From positions 1 to 7,017 of the forward strand of contig CAADUW010000131.1 in the NCBI GenBank assembly GCA_900752285.1: DNA of 7,017 nucleotides, given 5' to 3'. Below, one piece after another: positions 5,365 to 7,017 of this stretch. The position numbers were made by a program, and so were the translations under genes. The notes under the pieces are model-generated. The model did not search any database. It was given only the letters and a program-made list of their open reading frames with translations, and was not told where the DNA came from. The DNA comes from an uncultured Oscillospiraceae bacterium (lineage in GTDB: Bacteria > Bacillota > Clostridia > Oscillospirales > Oscillospiraceae). How positions within the stretch are numbered: position 1 is the first letter of the stretch; every line of letters starts with the position of its first letter.

Positions 5365-6744
5365 ATGGCAGAACGTTTTGAAATTCTGGAAAAAGCCCTT
5401 GTCTCCATGCTGGACGAGAAGAAGTACGCGACTCTGCGGGATATTCTCGTGACCATGAACCCCAGCGATGTGGCAGGGCTTTTCAGCGGTCTGGAGGAGA
5501 ATCAGATCCCCCTCCTGTTCCGCCTCCTGCCCAAGGAGCTGGCGGCGGAGACCTTTGTGGAAATGGACCCGGACGCGCAGGCCCTGCTGATCCGGGGCTT
5601 CTCGGATAATGAGCTGAAGGAGGTCGTCAGCGAGCTGTACGTGGACGACGCGGCGGACCTGGTGGAGGAAATGCCCGCCAACGTGGTGCGGCGGATCCTT
5701 GCTCAGGCGGACCCGGAAATGCGCAGCTCCATCAACCAGATCCTTCGCTACCCCGAAAACTCCGCAGGCTCCATCATGACTACGGAGTATGTTTCTCTGC
5801 GCCCCGATATGACCGTGGAGGAGGCCATTCTCCGGATCCGGCGGCAGGGCGTGGACAAGGAAACCATTTATACCTGCTACGTGCTCAGTAAGGACCGTAC
5901 CCTGCTGGGCCTTGTGACCGTGAAGGACCTGCTCCTTGCCGAGGACGATGAGACTCCCATTCAGGAGCTGATGCTCACCAACCTGATCTCCGTCACCACC
6001 CAGACCGATCAGGAGGAAGTTGCCCGGATGTTCTCCAAGTACAACTTCCTTGCCCTGCCCGTGGTGGACGGGGAAAACCGGATGGTGGGTATCGTGACCT
6101 TCGATGACGCCATGGACGTCATGGAGGACGAGGCCACGGAGGATATGGAGATCATGGCCGCCATGACCCCCTCGGAGAAGAGCTACCTGAAAAGCTCTCC
6201 TCTCGAGCTGTTCAAGCACCGGATCCCCTGGCTGCTTCTGCTGATGGTCTCCGCAACCTTTACGGGCATGATCATCAGCTCCTTCGAGGACGCCCTCAGC
6301 GCCCTGCCCGCCCTCACCGCCTTCATCCCCATGCTGATGGATACGGGCGGTAACTCCGGCTCCCAGTCCTCCGTCACGGTGATCCGTGCCCTGAGTCTGG
6401 ACGAGCTGAAATTCCGGGATGTTTTCGTGGTCATGTGGAAGGAATTCCGCACCGCAATCCTCTGCGCCGTGGCTCTTGCCGTGGTGTGCTTCGGAAAGGT
6501 ACTGCTGGTGGACCGGCTGCTGATGGGCAACGAGTCTGTCAGCCTGCTGGTGGCGGCGGTGGTATGTCTGACCCTTGCCGTGACGGTGGTCATCGCAAAG
6601 TTTGTGGGCTGCACCCTGCCCCTGCTGGCAAAGCGCTTCGGCTTTGACCCGGCGGTCATGGCAAGCCCCTTCATCACCACCATCGTGGACGCCCTGTCCC
6701 TGCTGGTCTACTTCCTGTTCGCAAAGACTCTGCTGCGCCTGTAA
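5365..6744 (+). CDS. mgtE: Magnesium transporter/channel MgtE
   Basis: MgtE is a homodimeric, Mg2+-gated Mg2+ channel of the cytoplasmic membrane that closes when internal magnesium is high. The 459-residue protein has the full domain order. An acidic helical N domain (about 1-130) comes first, with LYVDDAADLVEEMP (91-104). CBS domain 1 (about 137-198), CBS domain 2 (about 200-258) and a plug-helix region (about 260-282) follow. Five hydrophobic segments then span about 287-309, 312-333, 362-383, 392-414 and 431-457. The family motif MLMDTGGNSGSQSS lies at 323-336. The pore-region segment FDPAVMASPFITTIVDAL (427-444) carries Asp442, matching the conserved pore aspartate of the family. AAGGAGG (5352-5358) sits 6 bases before the ATG. 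A terminator follows at once, so mgtE is monocistronic apart from the small leader ORF. Confidence 0.97.
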   Translation: MAERFEILEKALVSMLDEKKYATLRDILVTMNPSDVAGLFSGLEENQIPLLFRLLPKELAAETFVEMDPDAQALLIRGFSDNELKEVVSELYVDDAADLVEEMPANVVRRILAQADPEMRSSINQILRYPENSAGSIMTTEYVSLRPDMTVEEAILRIRRQGVDKETIYTCYVLSKDRTLLGLVTVKDLLLAEDDETPIQELMLTNLISVTTQTDQEEVARMFSKYNFLALPVVDGENRMVGIVTFDDAMDVMEDEATEDMEIMAAMTPSEKSYLKSSPLELFKHRIPWLLLLMVSATFTGMIISSFEDALSALPALTAFIPMLMDTGGNSGSQSSVTVIRALSLDELKFRDVFVVMWKEFRTAILCAVALAVVCFGKVLLVDRLLMGNESVSLLVAAVVCLTLAVTVVIAKFVGCTLPLLAKRFGFDPAVMASPFITTIVDALSLLVYFLFAKTLLRL

Positions 6745-6745
6745 C

Positions 6746-6790
6746 AAAAAGCGCTTCCGCTTCCTTCTTATGAAGCGGAGGCGCTTTTTT
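6746..6790 (+). terminator. Intrinsic terminator after mgtE
   Basis: AAAAAGCGC (6746-6754) and the following bases to 6763 pair with 6772-6789 in an 18-bp stem (one G-T pair) with an 8-base loop. A T-run (6785-6791) closes it. It begins one base after the mgtE stop codon. The mirrored A-run gives it terminator form on the minus strand too, so it may also stop transcription entering from the right. Confidence 0.93.
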
Positions 6791-6791
6791 T

Positions 6792-7017
6792 ACGCCGAAG
6801 AGGGAAGCTGACAGCGGCTGCCGGGGGCTTCCCCTCGGCACGGCGTCATTCTGAGCCGGTGACCGAAGTCACTGGCGTGAGAATCCCCCGGATGAAAGGT
6901 ACCGCGGAACGATAAGCCTTGCCCCCCGCATTTATGAGGGGGGGAGGGCCACGTAGTGGCAGGGGGAGTCTCTCCGCCGCAGCGGGAAAAGTCTCCTCAG
7001 TCACGGCTTCGCCGTGC
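6792..7017. other. Gene-free right flank made of folded repeat DNA
   Basis: No credible gene is seen. Visible structures are a GC-rich hairpin (6820-6827/6831-6839, one bulged T), GTGAC-CGAA-GTCAC (6859-6872), the interspersed repeat copy B, and at the very end CACGGC-TTC-GCCGTG (7002-7016). The window ends one base after this last hairpin, so the element may continue. Confidence 0.6.
6845..6985 (+). repeat. Interspersed intergenic repeat, copy B
   Basis: Same element and orientation as 259-395. It begins GTCATTCTGAG and carries the same two hairpins (run of C against run of G, and GCCAC/GTGGC at 6948-6952/6956-6960). It has seven G where copy A has six, and a GTA loop where copy A has GCA. 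It sits between the mgtE terminator and whatever gene lies to the right. No flanking target duplication was recognised by eye. Confidence 0.8.

Noticed and set aside
5074..6747. Minus-strand open frame (557 codons) opposite mgtE and its leader
   Set aside because: It is antisense to a complete MgtE. The product is Gln/His/Gly-rich, and the frame runs through the divergent promoter and leader region.

Overview
The window looks like chromosomal DNA from a GC-rich, Gram-positive anaerobe of the class Clostridia, probably near the Oscillospiraceae/Ruminococcaceae. This is inferred from three things: the paired glgC and glgD genes, strong AGGAGG ribosome binding sites, and canonical TTGACA/TAAAAT promoters with 17-base spacers in otherwise GC-rich DNA. 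No identity search was possible, so the taxon is a suggestion only.

Layout. Bases 1-132 hold three strong hairpins in a row. At least two are intrinsic terminators, and they probably close a gene lying left of the window. Bases 133-459 hold no convincing gene but carry folded intergenic repeat DNA, including a copy of an element that recurs at the right edge. A minus-strand operon, glgC-glgD-glgA (4269 down to 506), makes ADP-glucose and polymerises it into glycogen. It ends in a strong terminator at 460-496. Upstream of glgC is a helically phased set of TGTAAA-like direct repeats that looks like a response-regulator (PhoP/PhoB-type) binding site. Further upstream, also on the minus strand, is a PAT-like GNAT acetyltransferase gene (4983-4387). 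Divergent from it on the plus strand is mgtE (5365-6744), a magnesium channel/transporter with its own terminator. The right edge (6792-7017) is gene-free repeat DNA.

The most interesting region is 5071-5364. The acetyltransferase and mgtE promoters are back to back, each a TTGACA-17-TAAAAT promoter. Their -35 boxes are only 2 bp apart and together form a perfect dyad (TGTCAA-GG-TTGACA), so two RNA polymerases should not be able to occupy both at once. The mgtE transcript then has a leader of about 228 bases containing a 24-codon open reading frame with an excellent ribosome binding site, followed by several hairpins. I do not recognise the M-box magnesium riboswitch there. The leader therefore may be a translation-based magnesium (or other) sensor that I cannot assign to a described class.

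How the parts work together. GlgC (catalytic) and GlgD (catalytically degenerate, probably regulatory) form the ADP-glucose pyrophosphorylase, and GlgA uses the product. Their coupling is tight: a 15-base gap between glgC and glgD, and an ATGA overlap between glgD and glgA. No branching enzyme or phosphorylase gene is present here. The acetyltransferase has no visible terminator before glgC, so some read-through into the glycogen operon is possible.
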